In this document: piece after piece, positions 1-9,751 of the stretch
Layout of the letters: every line of letters begins with the position of its first letter
Position numbering within the stretch: the stretch's first letter is position 1
Assembly (NCBI GenBank): GCA_030833205.1
Contig: JAURHS010000001.1
Span: 18,623 to 82,622, forward strand
DNA length: 64,000 bases
Reading direction: 5' to 3'
Source of the DNA: Prosthecobacter sp.
Lineage (GTDB): Bacteria > Verrucomicrobiota > Verrucomicrobiia > Verrucomicrobiales > Verrucomicrobiaceae
Program-made: the position numbers and the translations under genes
The notes under the pieces: generated by a model
Told to the model about the DNA's origin: nothing
The model's database searches: none
What the model saw: the letters and a program-made list of their open reading frames with translations, nothing else

Positions 1-10
1 CCCGCTACCA
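1..10 (+). tRNA. possible 3' end of a tRNA cut by the window edge
   Basis: The first ten bases, CCCGCTACCA, look like the 3' half of an acceptor stem followed by a discriminator A and an encoded CCA. A good terminator hairpin on the same strand follows 13 bases later, as is common behind tRNA genes. The rest of the tRNA would lie outside the window, so the identity cannot be read. This rests on ten bases and could be chance. Confidence 0.25.
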
Positions 11-23
11 ATTTCAACTCAAA

Positions 24-55
24 CCCCGCAATGCTCAGCGCGTGCGGGGTTTTTT
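24..55 (+). terminator. intrinsic terminator
   Basis: A 7-bp stem (CCCCGCA at 24-30 pairing with TGCGGGG at 43-49) with a 12-nt loop is followed by six T residues (50-55). It ends plus-strand transcription entering from the left edge. On the minus strand only three T residues follow the stem, so it could weakly serve the kinase gene that ends at position 76 as well. Confidence 0.75.
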
Positions 56-75
56 GATGGCCAAGCCTCAAGCCA

Positions 76-3000
76 TCAGGGCGAGGTCAACCAGTGCACC
101 TCTTCCGCAGCGGCTTCTTCCTTGGATTGGCCGAGGCGCTTGAGGTAGTTCTCGAGGCTCTCGCTTTCCATGGGGCTTAGGGCGCGACTGCGCGGATCGG
201 CCAACAGCCAATCCGCAAACCGGCGCAGGGATTGCGGCGCGGCTCCGTCCGTGTGGAGCTGGGCCAGCTCACTGCGGGCCTGCAACAAGGCGTCGATCTC
301 CAAATCCTCGGATCTGGAATCCGCACTGAGCCGACGACGGCAGAGTGCCTCGGCGAGCTGCAAAAACCAAGCCGGCAGGGCCTCGGCATCGAAGGCCGGC
401 AAGGGCAGGGAGTACCAGCCCTGCTTGTCGACCTTGAAGAACAGGCGCTGCGCCGCCTCATCGAGATGCATCGCCGCCACCTGCGCCCCCACGCGAATCG
501 GCGGCGAGAGACTGGCGCCACTCTGCGCATCCCAGAGGCGCAGCTCGCCCTCGTCGCTCACCGTGGCCAAACGCCGGCCCGCTCCATCAAAGGCCAAGGC
601 ACTGATGAACCGATCAAAGCGCAGGACCAGGCCGGTGGGTTGAGCTCCGCCCTCCTTGCCCAGGCGCCAGAAGCGCACTTCCTGATCGCGCCCCGCTGTT
701 GCCAGCAAGCCGGCTTTTGCAGACATGGCCAGTGCTCCCACGGCAGGCGGGTGCCTAAAGCCACGCCCCCATGGCAGGCCACTGCTCCAGTCCCACAGTT
801 GCACCTCACCCTCAACGCCGCTGGCCACCGCGGCGAGATTGGAGTCCGCATCAAAGGCCAGCAGGTTGCCCTTGATCCTCGGATTGACAGGCTTGGGGAC
901 GGGCTTGTCAAAAACCGCAAGGGAAGCTCCCTCGAACCGCCGCGTCGTCATGCGTGAGTGGACCCGCCAAGCCTGCACAAAACCCTGATAGCGCGGCGCC
1001 ATGACCAACATGCCCGCATCCGCCGTGAGGCCAAGCGCGGAGAGGCTGTGGCGCAAACGCTGCGAACGCACCTGGCCACTGCGCATGTCCCAGACCTGGA
1101 ACTCCCCGTGGCGCGAGACACTGACCATCAAACCGGCCTGTTGGCTCTGCCCAAGCTCGATGATGGCGCCATCGTGGGCGCGTGCCGGTATCCGCGGCTT
1201 GCCATTGCTCATGTCCCAGGCATGCACAAAACCGCCGCCGTCGCCGACCACCAACATGGAGCCGCCGGCCTCAAAACTCAGACGCGTCACCGCCGAGGGA
1301 TGCTTGAGTTCTCCAACCACCTCCTCCATCTGCGTGTAATGCACGACATGGGCACTGCCACCGTTGAGACCAAAGGCCAGCCACTGCCGCGGCGCCTGCA
1401 CGGCCAACGCGCTGATGGACTCTTCGGCTTGGATCAAATCGCCAATGATCTCACCGGTCTGCAAATCCCACACCGCGGCCACGCCGCGCACCCGCAGCTG
1501 ATCGCCGCCACTGGTGTTGCTGCCACTGGCCACCACGCTGCCGAGATAATCGAGCACGAGATGATTGATCGGCGTCTGCACGCCCTTGGGCGCGGGATGA
1601 TCCAGAACCTTCGCCGGCTCCTTCGGCTGGCCCAAATCCCAAATCTGAATGCGGCCATAATCACCACCGGCAGCCAGCGTGCGGCCATCCCCTGAGAGCG
1701 CAAGACTCAGGGCCGATTGAGGTCCTCCCTTGGGGGCGGGAGGCATCACGGGCTCAAGGCGGCTGAGCTTCTGCGGGCCCTTGAGCGACCAGCGCATCAC
1801 CGCGCCATCGTCACGCGCCAGATACACCTCCTGACCATCCGCACTCATCTGCATGGCCGTCACCAGAACCCCATCGGGCAAATGCTCATCCTGTCTTGTG
1901 CCGCCCTCCAGTGGCCAACTGCTGAGAACCTCATGCTGGCCAAGACGACTGACGGCAACCACGGTGGACTGCGAGGCGCTCATGGCCACCAACCGCGCCT
2001 CCTGCACACCCTGCGGCAATCGCAGTTGCGGGGAAATGGTATGCATCAGGCTGCCGTGGGAAAGCAGTGAGAGCAAATTGGCCGAGGCCTCCCTGTTGTC
2101 CGGGTCAGTGCGCAAGGCACGCGTCAGCAGCGCAACCGAGCTGGAAAGGTCGGCGGCCGCTCCCACCTGCAACTGCGCCGCCATGCGCGTGTCAGAAAGC
2201 GATGAGGCCTTGAGCGCCGCCACCCGATTGCGCTCGGCGCGGTAATACATCGCCGTGCTGGTGATGCCGCCGATCAAGACGGCGGCCAACACCGCCGCAG
2301 CGGCCGCCACGGCAAGGCGATGTCGCCGCACAAATTTGCGCAACACATAACCGCGGCTCGGAGGCGTCGCACTGACCGGCTCATCCTTGAGGAAATGCTC
2401 AAGATCTTCGATGAGGTCATCAGCGCTGCCATAGCGGCGATCCGGCTCACGCTCCAGGGCCTTGAGAATGATCCAATCCAAATCGCCCTTGAGGGTGGGC
2501 TCAATGGACGAGGGCTTGGGGGGATCGTTCTCGGCCTGATCGCGCAGGATATGATGCAGGGGCCTTGCGCTGAGCTCGGCCTGGGTAATCAGCGGCCTGC
2601 CGGTGAGCAATTCAAAGAGAATGGAGCCCAGCGCGTAAACATCGCTGCGGGTGTCCACCTTGGAGCTGCCATGCTCAATCTGCTCCGGGCTGATGTAGCC
2701 AGGAGTGCCCACGATCTGCTCGATGCCCGTGGCCAGAGTGACGCTGAGCTCCTTGTTCTCGAGCAGTTTGGCAATCCCGAAGTCAATGACCTTGGGCACA
2801 TCGCGACCGGACTCGTCACAAACCAGAATGTTCGAGGGCTTGAGGTCGCGGTGAATGATTCCCTTTTGGTGCGCGTGGTGCACCGCATGGCACACCTCCT
2901 TGAACAACTCGATGCGCGCCCTGCGATCCAGCGACTTGAGTTTGACATGGCTGGTCAGCGAGCGACCGCGCACCAACTCCATGACAAAGAAGGGCAGGCC

Positions 3001-3405
3001 CAGGTCGGTCTCGCCGGCATCCAGCACCTTGGCGATGTTGGGATGCTCCATCATCGCCAGCGACTGACGCTCCAAGTCAAAACGAGCAATGACCTCACCG
3101 CTGTCGGCCCCGGCCTTCAGAATCTTCACCGCCACCAGGCGGGCAATGGGCTGCACCTGTTCGGCCTTGTAGACCAGGCCAAAGCCGCCCTCGCCAAGCT
3201 TCTCGAGCAGACGGAACTTGGGATCAATCCAGCCGTCATTGTCCTTGAGCAGATCGCTGCTGCGCGGACGGTTGCTGGGCATGCTCGGCCGGGTCACCGG
3301 ATGCCGCGTCTGGCGCGCTTCCACGCTGGCACTGCGCAGGCTCTCCACCACGATGGTCACATCGCTGTTCTCAGGATCAGGGAGCTGGTTGGTGCTGTCG
3401 GACAA
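76..3405 (-). CDS. membrane-anchored Ser/Thr protein kinase with C-terminal WD40 repeats
   Basis: The 1109-residue protein begins with an N-terminal linker, then a Hanks-type kinase domain (about residues 64-340). It has a glycine loop GEGGFG at 71-76, the VAVK lysine at 94, HRDLKPSN from 185 and DFG at 208-210. The activation segment reads GTPGYISPEQ. A single membrane segment lies near 363-387, after a basic stretch. The remaining 700 residues are WD40-like repeats with recurring GDGRTLAAGG, IWDL and LRLWDAQSG motifs, predicting a beta-propeller on the far side of the membrane. All catalytic residues are present, so it should be active. The start is a TTG at 3405, because an in-frame TAG lies two codons upstream; an ATG at 3282 is the main alternative and would still keep the kinase domain. 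Kinase-WD40 fusions are typical of Planctomycetes and Verrucomicrobia. Its substrate is unknown. Confidence 0.9.
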   Translation of the reverse strand: MSDSTNQLPDPENSDVTIVVESLRSASVEARQTRHPVTRPSMPSNRPRSSDLLKDNDGWIDPKFRLLEKLGEGGFGLVYKAEQVQPIARLVAVKILKAGADSGEVIARFDLERQSLAMMEHPNIAKVLDAGETDLGLPFFVMELVRGRSLTSHVKLKSLDRRARIELFKEVCHAVHHAHQKGIIHRDLKPSNILVCDESGRDVPKVIDFGIAKLLENKELSVTLATGIEQIVGTPGYISPEQIEHGSSKVDTRSDVYALGSILFELLTGRPLITQAELSARPLHHILRDQAENDPPKPSSIEPTLKGDLDWIILKALEREPDRRYGSADDLIEDLEHFLKDEPVSATPPSRGYVLRKFVRRHRLAVAAAAAVLAAVLIGGITSTAMYYRAERNRVAALKASSLSDTRMAAQLQVGAAADLSSSVALLTRALRTDPDNREASANLLSLLSHGSLMHTISPQLRLPQGVQEARLVAMSASQSTVVAVSRLGQHEVLSSWPLEGGTRQDEHLPDGVLVTAMQMSADGQEVYLARDDGAVMRWSLKGPQKLSRLEPVMPPAPKGGPQSALSLALSGDGRTLAAGGDYGRIQIWDLGQPKEPAKVLDHPAPKGVQTPINHLVLDYLGSVVASGSNTSGGDQLRVRGVAAVWDLQTGEIIGDLIQAEESISALAVQAPRQWLAFGLNGGSAHVVHYTQMEEVVGELKHPSAVTRLSFEAGGSMLVVGDGGGFVHAWDMSNGKPRIPARAHDGAIIELGQSQQAGLMVSVSRHGEFQVWDMRSGQVRSQRLRHSLSALGLTADAGMLVMAPRYQGFVQAWRVHSRMTTRRFEGASLAVFDKPVPKPVNPRIKGNLLAFDADSNLAAVASGVEGEVQLWDWSSGLPWGRGFRHPPAVGALAMSAKAGLLATAGRDQEVRFWRLGKEGGAQPTGLVLRFDRFISALAFDGAGRRLATVSDEGELRLWDAQSGASLSPPIRVGAQVAAMHLDEAAQRLFFKVDKQGWYSLPLPAFDAEALPAWFLQLAEALCRRRLSADSRSEDLEIDALLQARSELAQLHTDGAAPQSLRRFADWLLADPRSRALSPMESESLENYLKRLGQSKEEAAAEEVHWLTSP

Positions 3406-3518
3406 GGTCTAAGGACAGAGTGCATGATTTGCCCCGGCGCTGCAATGCTGGAAAATCCGCCGCCAACAGGGCCATGAGACCTTGCAATTGGACGCAGAAC
3501 GGATTCTGTTGTCGGACT

Positions 3519-4139
3519 ATGCGCCTTGCGTTGCTTGTTCTCCCAGCCCTGTTGCTGCTCAGCAGTTGCAGCCAGTTCAGAGACCGTCCTCCTGTTCAAG
3601 TGGCGGTGTTCTCCCAGGGTTCCGACATGGATCTGCCCAAATCCGTTTTCCAGCGTGAGATCGGCGGCAAGACCGTGACCCTCAAGGTGATCCCCGAATT
3701 CACACAGGACAGCATTGTGGCCTTCCATTCCTTCGCCGCCGACGATGGCACTCAGGGCATTTGTCTGCAGCTCGATGTCAAAGGACGCAACGCCTTGGAG
3801 GTCACCACCCGCCTGCGCCAGGGCGAAATTCTCGCCAGCATGGTCAACGGTAGCGTGGTGGATTTCGTCAAGATTGACAACACGGTCAGCAACGGATTGT
3901 TCACGATCTGGCGCGGCATCCCCGCGGAGCTGGTGACAAAAATGGATGAGTTCTATCCCCGCATTCAGACTCTCAAACAAAGTGGGGGCGACTCCTCTGC
4001 GAGTTCCATGGACATGACTCCCAGCACCAGCTCCGAGAAGAAGGAGGCCTTCCGCCGCAGCCGCGAGCGAGCCAAGCCCCAGGAAGCGGTCAAACCAGGA
4101 ACCGCCGTGCCGCTCTCCAAGGCGCTGCAACTGCAGTAA
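3519..4139 (+). CDS. putative lipoprotein of unknown function
   Basis: This is a 206-residue protein when started at the ATG at 3519, which places a clean lipoprotein signal at the N-terminus: a hydrophobic run followed by the lipobox LSSC (Cys near residue 18). The open frame extends upstream to 3420, but that part is basic and Cys-rich and does not look like a signal. The mature part has no family I recognise. Its C-terminal 50 residues are rich in Ser, Lys, Arg and Glu and look disordered. It is divergent from the kinase gene and 20 nt upstream of the NERD gene, with which it may be co-transcribed. Confidence 0.65.
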   Translation: MRLALLVLPALLLLSSCSQFRDRPPVQVAVFSQGSDMDLPKSVFQREIGGKTVTLKVIPEFTQDSIVAFHSFAADDGTQGICLQLDVKGRNALEVTTRLRQGEILASMVNGSVVDFVKIDNTVSNGLFTIWRGIPAELVTKMDEFYPRIQTLKQSGGDSSASSMDMTPSTSSEKKEAFRRSRERAKPQEAVKPGTAVPLSKALQLQ

Positions 4140-4159
4140 ATCCTCAATCTGCGCAGTGC

Positions 4160-4924
4160 ATGGATCCCACAGCCCTATGTCTAGGGATATTTCTAGGGTT
4201 TGTGGCAACCCTTGCGGCCTCACTGGCATGGCTTCGCCCCCAGGCCAATGAGGCCCCCTCAACGCCCCCCTCACCAAGTATTGCGCTGGACCCCGGCCAA
4301 GCCTGCGTAGTCCAATGCCCAGATGTCGCGGAAGAACTCGGCAAGCTGGATTCCTCGAGCTATCGCCTCTTCCATCAGTTCCAGCTGCCGCGCCTCAATG
4401 GAAACGGCAAGACGCTTATTCATCATGTGGCCGTAAGCCGCTTCGGGGTGTTCGTGATCCATGTGCAGGAGGAATCGGGCAAAATCCACGGCACCGACGA
4501 GCAATATCATTGGCGTCTCAGAGAAGCGGAATCCGACCAGCACCTGATCAATCCCCTGTTGCGCTGTGCCTATCATTGCCGCTGCTTGGCAAGGCAACTG
4601 GAACTGGACGAAGCGATGCTGTTGCCGCTGGTTTATTTTCCAAGGTCCTGCCAGTTCAGCAACCCGCATGCCAGCAATCTGATCACCGAATCTCTCGCCT
4701 TAAACATTGGCCTCCACCAGAGCGTGCTCATGAACGACGACGAGCTCGCGCGCATTTGTGCCCGCCTGCAGGAAACCGCCACCCCCGCGCCGCCACCCAT
4801 CATCCGTGAAGGCAATTGGCTCAGCAGCGCGCGGATTCTCGCCATGCATGATCCAATGAAGGTGCGCCGATTGCAGCGCGGGGCCCCTGTAGACAGCAGC
4901 GAGACATCAGCCAAGGTTTTCTAG
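4160..4924 (+). CDS. membrane-anchored NERD domain protein
   Basis: The 254-residue protein has an N-terminal hydrophobic segment (about residues 7-25), then a NERD (nuclease-related) domain around residues 65-190. Visible NERD-like features are FHQFQLPRLNGNGKTLIHHV, then SRFGVFVIHV and a GKIHGTDEQYHW stretch, with LPLVYFP at the end of the core. NERD domains are related to restriction-type nuclease folds; this copy is on the short side and its activity is uncertain. Its 3' end overlaps the convergent glmM gene by 18 nt. It follows the lipoprotein gene closely. Confidence 0.7.
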   Translation: MDPTALCLGIFLGFVATLAASLAWLRPQANEAPSTPPSPSIALDPGQACVVQCPDVAEELGKLDSSSYRLFHQFQLPRLNGNGKTLIHHVAVSRFGVFVIHVQEESGKIHGTDEQYHWRLREAESDQHLINPLLRCAYHCRCLARQLELDEAMLLPLVYFPRSCQFSNPHASNLITESLALNIGLHQSVLMNDDELARICARLQETATPAPPPIIREGNWLSSARILAMHDPMKVRRLQRGAPVDSSETSAKVF

Positions 4925-6271
4925 GACGGCAGCCTCAATGTCGCGCACGAGGGCCTGCAAATCCACGGTTTCAGGGCCTTCGACAAGGATGCGCAGGATG
5001 GACTCGGTGCCCGAATAGCGCAGCAGCACACGGCCACAACCCTCGAGCTGTTTCTCCGCGCAGCGGACCCATGTCATCACACCCTCAACTCCATCCAAAG
5101 CCGGCTTGCGGCTCACACGCACATCGCGCTTCACTTGAGGGAAAAGCCGCAGACAGCGCCGCAGCTCACTCAATGGGCGACCCGTCAGGCGCATGATGCG
5201 CAGCACCTGCAAGGCGGCAATGAGCCCATCTCCAGTGGTGCACCAATCGCCAAAAACAATGTGACCGCTTTGTTCACCGCCAAGGTTGAGGCCCTGCTTC
5301 TGCATTGCCTCAAGCACATAGCGATCTCCCACGGCCGTGCGGATCACGCTGCCACCCAGCTCGCGAACCATCGCGTCCAGGCCAAAATTGCTCATGATGG
5401 TCACCGCAAGGGTGCGTTGCTGGAGACTGCCCTCGCGCAGCATGAAGTCAGCGGCGATGGCCATGAGCTCATCGCCGTCCAAGGCGACTCCACACTCATC
5501 GCAAAGCACAAGACGATCCGCATCGCCATCATGTGCCAAGCCGACATCGGCGCGGCCGGTCTTCATGAGGGACTCAATGATCTCGGGGTGCGTGCAACCA
5601 CACTCCTCATTGATGTTGTAACCATCGGGCGCATCGTGGAAGCACTGCACCTGCGCTCCCAGTTGACTCAGCGCACGCGCGCTGGCCACGCCGGCGGCTC
5701 CGTTGGCATTGTCGAGAATGATCCGCATGCCATCAAGCCTCACGCCGCGCATGCTTGCCACCGCATGATCCACAAAGGGCTTGGCTGCATCTTCAAGGCG
5801 CGTCACCCGACCAATGGCCTGCCCACGGGCGCGCTGCGCATCCCCCAACGGGCGCAAGGCCTCCTGCTCAATGGCCCACTCCGTGGCGTCATCGAGTTTG
5901 CGGCCATCACCGCGCAAAATCTTGATGCCATTGTCGGTGAAAGGATTGTGCGAGGCGCTGATCACCACCCCCATGCAGGCCCCCATGTGCGGACAAAGCA
6001 AGGCAACCGCCGGCGTTGGCACCACCCCCGCAAGAGCCACATCCACGCCGATCGCATTGAGGCCGGCAATCAAGGCAGCCTCAAACATTTCTCCCGAGGC
6101 CCGGGTATCGCGCCCAATCACACAAAGGGGACGCCGCCCATCGTTGCCAGCGCCTGCCAATACATTGGCTGCCGCCTGGCCAAGCCGCAGCACAAACTCT
6201 GGCGTCATTGGCGCCACATTGGCCTTCGCTCGCACTCCGTCGGTTCCAAAAAACTGCCGCTGGTTGGACAT
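4907..6271 (-). CDS. glmM: phosphoglucosamine mutase
   Basis: GlmM interconverts glucosamine-6-phosphate and glucosamine-1-phosphate, a cytoplasmic step toward UDP-GlcNAc for peptidoglycan. The 454-residue length is normal. The N-terminus reads FFGTDGVR, the catalytic phosphoserine lies in ISASHNPF (Ser about 107), the metal loop reads DGDADR, and the sugar-binding loop GGEQSGH and the phosphate-binding RYSGTE motif near the C-terminus are all present. The gene overlaps the 3' end of the convergent NERD gene by 18 nt and sits 33 nt downstream of the class V aminotransferase gene on the same strand. Confidence 0.96.
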   Translation of the reverse strand: MSNQRQFFGTDGVRAKANVAPMTPEFVLRLGQAAANVLAGAGNDGRRPLCVIGRDTRASGEMFEAALIAGLNAIGVDVALAGVVPTPAVALLCPHMGACMGVVISASHNPFTDNGIKILRGDGRKLDDATEWAIEQEALRPLGDAQRARGQAIGRVTRLEDAAKPFVDHAVASMRGVRLDGMRIILDNANGAAGVASARALSQLGAQVQCFHDAPDGYNINEECGCTHPEIIESLMKTGRADVGLAHDGDADRLVLCDECGVALDGDELMAIAADFMLREGSLQQRTLAVTIMSNFGLDAMVRELGGSVIRTAVGDRYVLEAMQKQGLNLGGEQSGHIVFGDWCTTGDGLIAALQVLRIMRLTGRPLSELRRCLRLFPQVKRDVRVSRKPALDGVEGVMTWVRCAEKQLEGCGRVLLRYSGTESILRILVEGPETVDLQALVRDIEAAVLENLG

Positions 6272-6304
6272 GATGATGGGCTTTAAACCAACGCCAGCGA
6301 AGCT

Positions 6305-7468
6305 TCAACCGCAGATGCCGGCAATCTCATCAATGACGCGCTGCATCTCCCCCAGTGTGTTGTAATAGTGCGGGCTGAAGCGCAGCAGCGCCGAGCCATC
6401 ATGACCGTGGCGCAGACTCGTTTCAATGCCGCGGGCTCGGAGATGCGCGCCGACTTCAGCCATCGAAGGCCCTTTGCCGGAGCCCTGCCGCATGGTCACA
6501 ATCCCCGAAGCGAGAGGATCCTCTGCTGGCAGCAAAAATTCAAAGCCCAACGGCTCCAACCCCTGCCGCAAGTGCGCCCCCAGTCTCAGCAATTGGGCGC
6601 TGATGGCCTCCAATCCTACAGCCTTCAACAGCTCCATGGACGCTTTCATGCCCACAACCCCCACCAAATTCAGGACCCCAGGTTCATAGCGCCTCGCCGT
6701 GGGCTCAAAGTCAATCTGTGGCTGGGCGATGAACTGGGGGCTGCGAACATTCCAAGCCCCCAACAACGAGGGGCGCAACTGGTCCTGCAACTCCTCGCGC
6801 ACATAAACCACTCCCGCGGCCATCGGGCCCAACAACCACTTGTGGGAGTCCGCACTGAGAAAGTCCACATGCTCCACAGAAGTGGGAAAAGCCCCGAGGG
6901 TCTGAATGGCATCCAGGCAAAACAACACGCCGCGTGCGCGCAACATGCGACCAATGTCATCAATGGGCAGGCGACGGCCAGTGAGGAAATGGCAGGAGGA
7001 GAGGGCGACCATTCGCGTGCGCGGGGTCAATGAGGCTTCCACCAAGTCCACCGTGATTTCGCCGGGCCTGCGCGTCGGCAGCGCCTTGAGCCCCACACCC
7101 TCGCGCTGCAGATTCAACCAAGGGTAGACATTGGCCGGGTAATCTTGGGCATGATAAATCAGCTCATCACCCGCGCGCCATTCCAGGCCATTGGCCACCA
7201 AACTCAGACCCAACGAGGTGGGGCCCAAGAGGGCAATCTCCGCGGGCTTGGCACCAATCCACTGCGCGCTGAGGGCCCGCGCCTCCTGCACCATGCGCCA
7301 CACCCCCTCGTGCTCCTGCTGCTGCAGGGCGCAACGATGCAAATACTCCTCCATGGCCTGCACGGCCACCGAAGGCAGCACACAGACTCCGGCATGCGCC
7401 AGAAACAGGCGATCTCGCAGCACGGGAAACTGCTGCAAACGCGCCTGCTCGGAGGGAAAAAAGTCCAT
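6305..7468 (-). CDS. class V aminotransferase (PLP-dependent)
   Basis: The 387-residue fold-type I PLP enzyme belongs to the aminotransferase class V/NifS-CsdA-isopenicillin epimerase group. The Schiff-base lysine is in SADSHKWLLGP, and the PLP-facing Asp is in FCLDAIQTLG. I do not see a clear cysteine desulfurase active-site Cys loop, so an epimerase- or lyase-type reaction is as likely as desulfuration. It lies between glmM (33 nt downstream) and an oxidoreductase (31 nt upstream), all on the minus strand, suggesting one transcript. The ATG at 7468 fits the family N-terminus. Confidence 0.85.
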   Translation of the reverse strand: MDFFPSEQARLQQFPVLRDRLFLAHAGVCVLPSVAVQAMEEYLHRCALQQQEHEGVWRMVQEARALSAQWIGAKPAEIALLGPTSLGLSLVANGLEWRAGDELIYHAQDYPANVYPWLNLQREGVGLKALPTRRPGEITVDLVEASLTPRTRMVALSSCHFLTGRRLPIDDIGRMLRARGVLFCLDAIQTLGAFPTSVEHVDFLSADSHKWLLGPMAAGVVYVREELQDQLRPSLLGAWNVRSPQFIAQPQIDFEPTARRYEPGVLNLVGVVGMKASMELLKAVGLEAISAQLLRLGAHLRQGLEPLGFEFLLPAEDPLASGIVTMRQGSGKGPSMAEVGAHLRARGIETSLRHGHDGSALLRFSPHYYNTLGEMQRVIDEIAGICG

Positions 7469-7499
7469 CCCCGCATCCTTGGGGCACGCGGGCTTTTCG

Positions 7500-8600
7500 T
7501 CAACCCATCAACGGCACACGATGCCCATCCTGATGCGCAGACGCCAGACAGGCTTCCAATACCCTGGCGGTACGCAGGGTGATTTCACCCCAAGCCTCAT
7601 CAATCCGAGCGTCGAGCACGGCGCGGGAGAAATGGGCGAACATCGCCGACTCCTGCGAGCCTGGAGCGTTGTTGGAGGGCTCTGCAAAGACCAGTCTCTG
7701 GCGCCCGGCGTGCATGTTCGCGCGGCAGCCATCAACCTCAAACTCGCTCTGCCACAGAGTCGCCTGGGTTTCGCAACCGTGAAAGGGCAGCACAAAGTCA
7801 TCGAGCCGCAACAGGCCCCGCTGCCCGCTGAGTGTCGCCCACTGGGCGTGGGCCGCTTCAAAACAGCAGTGAAAGGAGGCCTGCACGCCACCCTCAAAAA
7901 GTAGCCCACCAGTGAAGGAAAGCGGCACTTCTGCCGCGCTACCCTGACGCACGCCTCGATGAATACGCCCCCACGCCTGCTGCGGCAAACGCTCCTGCAT
8001 GGCCCAAAGAGAGAATCGCAGACAGTACCAACCCAAATCCCCCAGACAACCCAACGGCTCCAAATCGCCGCTGGCTCGGATGTTGGTCTGTGCAAATTCA
8101 TCATCGGCGCGAAAACTGAACTGCGAAGCGATGTGACGCACCGGACCGACCTGCTCATCAACCACGGTGCGCAAGGCCGCAAGCCGCCGTCCATGCATGA
8201 ACATCACCCCGTCCATCCACTGCAACCCCGCACGCCGCGCCGCCTCGATTTGCTGCGCCGCTTCCGCGGCATTGCAGCCCACGGGCTTTTCCACCAGGAC
8301 ATGCTTGCCAGCCGCAATGGCGCGCAGCACCCAAGGCCCACGGGTGGCTGTTGGCAGCGGGATGTAAACGGCATCAATGTCCTGTCGAGCCAACAAGGCC
8401 TCGTAGCTCTCAAGGGGCTCCGGGCAGCGAGGTTGAGGGTGGCTCTGCTGGCACTGCTCAATGAAGGCTCTGGCCCGTTGCAGGTCGCGACTGGCCACCG
8501 CCACCAGGCAGGCATTGCCCGCATCAGCAATGGCCTGCCAATTCTTGCGTGCAATGAAGGCAGCTCCGAGAATTCCCCAACGGCAAAGGGCTTGTGTCAT
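7500..8600 (-). CDS. Gfo/Idh/MocA family oxidoreductase
   Basis: This NAD(P)-dependent sugar or inositol dehydrogenase-like protein has 366 residues from the ATG at 8600, where WGILGAAFIA forms the Rossmann dinucleotide-binding loop. The open frame continues upstream to 8696, but that extension is basic and not family-like. The conserved EKPVG lysine motif is present (about residue 100), followed by a C-terminal alpha/beta domain. There is no signal peptide, so it is cytoplasmic, unlike the secreted family member at 15699-17138. It is divergent from the isomerase-like gene at 8686. The substrate is not deducible. Confidence 0.88.
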   Translation of the reverse strand: MTQALCRWGILGAAFIARKNWQAIADAGNACLVAVASRDLQRARAFIEQCQQSHPQPRCPEPLESYEALLARQDIDAVYIPLPTATRGPWVLRAIAAGKHVLVEKPVGCNAAEAAQQIEAARRAGLQWMDGVMFMHGRRLAALRTVVDEQVGPVRHIASQFSFRADDEFAQTNIRASGDLEPLGCLGDLGWYCLRFSLWAMQERLPQQAWGRIHRGVRQGSAAEVPLSFTGGLLFEGGVQASFHCCFEAAHAQWATLSGQRGLLRLDDFVLPFHGCETQATLWQSEFEVDGCRANMHAGRQRLVFAEPSNNAPGSQESAMFAHFSRAVLDARIDEAWGEITLRTARVLEACLASAHQDGHRVPLMG

Positions 8601-8685
8601 GGGCTCACATACGCGGCGTGCGCGGTTTTGTCTCCATGGCCTTGCCAAGCCCCTGAGTTTTTGGCAACCTTGATCTTTTCCCCCC

Positions 8686-9651
8686 ATGAAGCCCACCGCC
8701 TCTCGTCGCCGCCTCCTTCAGCTTGCCGCCAGTGCCCTTGGGGCCGGCGCCGTTGCCAAGACCTCCGCCCAGAACCGGGAGGCGCCGTTCAAGGTCTCAC
8801 TGGCCCAGTGGTCGCTCAATAAGCAGATGTTGGGTCGAGGCAAGGCGCCCAGCCTCGATCCGCTTGAATTTTGCAGGGTGGCCAAGAGCCTGGGCATTGG
8901 TGCGGTGGAGTATGTCAATCAGATGTTTTTTGAGAAGGCCGAGGACAAGGCCTATCTCGGAGAAATGCTCAAACGCCAGCAAGGCGAGGGCGTTGAGGGC
9001 CTGCTCATCATGTGCGACCGCGAGGGCAACCTTGGCGATCCCGACGATGCCAAGCGCAGCAAGGCGGTGGAGAACCATCTCAAATGGCTTGATGCTGCAG
9101 CCACGCTTGGCTGCCACAGCATCCGCGTCAATGCCGCCAGCGACCCGAAGCTCAGCGCCGAGGAGCAACGCAAACTTGCCGCCGACGGTCTGCATCAGCT
9201 TTGTTTGAAGGCCGAATCCAGAAAACTCTATGTGGTGGTCGAGAACCACGGTGGGCTATCCAGCAACGGCCTGTGGCTGACCTCCGTCATGCAGGCCGCT
9301 GACCACCCGCTGGTGGGCATTCTGCCGGATTTTGGCAACTTCTACACCGATCGCAACAAGGGCGAACTCTACAACCCTTACAAGGGTCTGCGGGAATTCA
9401 TGCCCTGGGTGAAAAAGGGCATGAGCGCCAAGGCTTATGATTGGGATACCGGAGCCGGCAGGTTTTACACCGAAGACCGCCGCGAGGGGCGTGAGATCTC
9501 CCTGGATTTCGAGAGGCTCATCGGCATCGTGGTCAAAAGCGGGTACCGAGGCCACATTGGCATCGAGTACGAGGGCGAGAAGCATGAGGAACTCGATGGC
9601 ATCCGCCGCACCAAGCAGGTGCTCGATACTCTTGCTGAACAGTACGCGTAG
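8686..9651 (+). CDS. secreted sugar phosphate isomerase/epimerase-like protein
   Basis: This is a 321-residue xylose isomerase-like TIM barrel (AP endonuclease family 2 fold). The N-terminus has a Tat-like signal, with SRRRLLQ followed by a short hydrophobic Ala-rich region. Barrel metal-site candidates include the VVENHGG, ILPDFGNFY and IGIEYEG strands, where Glu and Asp ligands are expected. Such proteins are abundant in Verrucomicrobia and Planctomycetes and are usually thought to act on sugars outside the cytoplasm. It diverges from a Gfo/Idh/MocA gene, a common pairing for sugar oxidation and isomerisation. Confidence 0.85.
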   Translation: MKPTASRRRLLQLAASALGAGAVAKTSAQNREAPFKVSLAQWSLNKQMLGRGKAPSLDPLEFCRVAKSLGIGAVEYVNQMFFEKAEDKAYLGEMLKRQQGEGVEGLLIMCDREGNLGDPDDAKRSKAVENHLKWLDAAATLGCHSIRVNAASDPKLSAEEQRKLAADGLHQLCLKAESRKLYVVVENHGGLSSNGLWLTSVMQAADHPLVGILPDFGNFYTDRNKGELYNPYKGLREFMPWVKKGMSAKAYDWDTGAGRFYTEDRREGREISLDFERLIGIVVKSGYRGHIGIEYEGEKHEELDGIRRTKQVLDTLAEQYA

Positions 9652-9751
9652 GCAGCAGGCATTGCCTCTTTCTCAACTCTGGTGGCTTCGCTCCCGAGGC
9701 TGAGCCTGTTTTGGGTTGCTGCGTTTGCGAGCTGCCCACAGGCTGCGGGGA

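Noticed and set aside
2320-3477. Open frame of 385 residues antisense to the kinase domain
   Set aside because: The minus strand has an intact protein kinase with all motifs.
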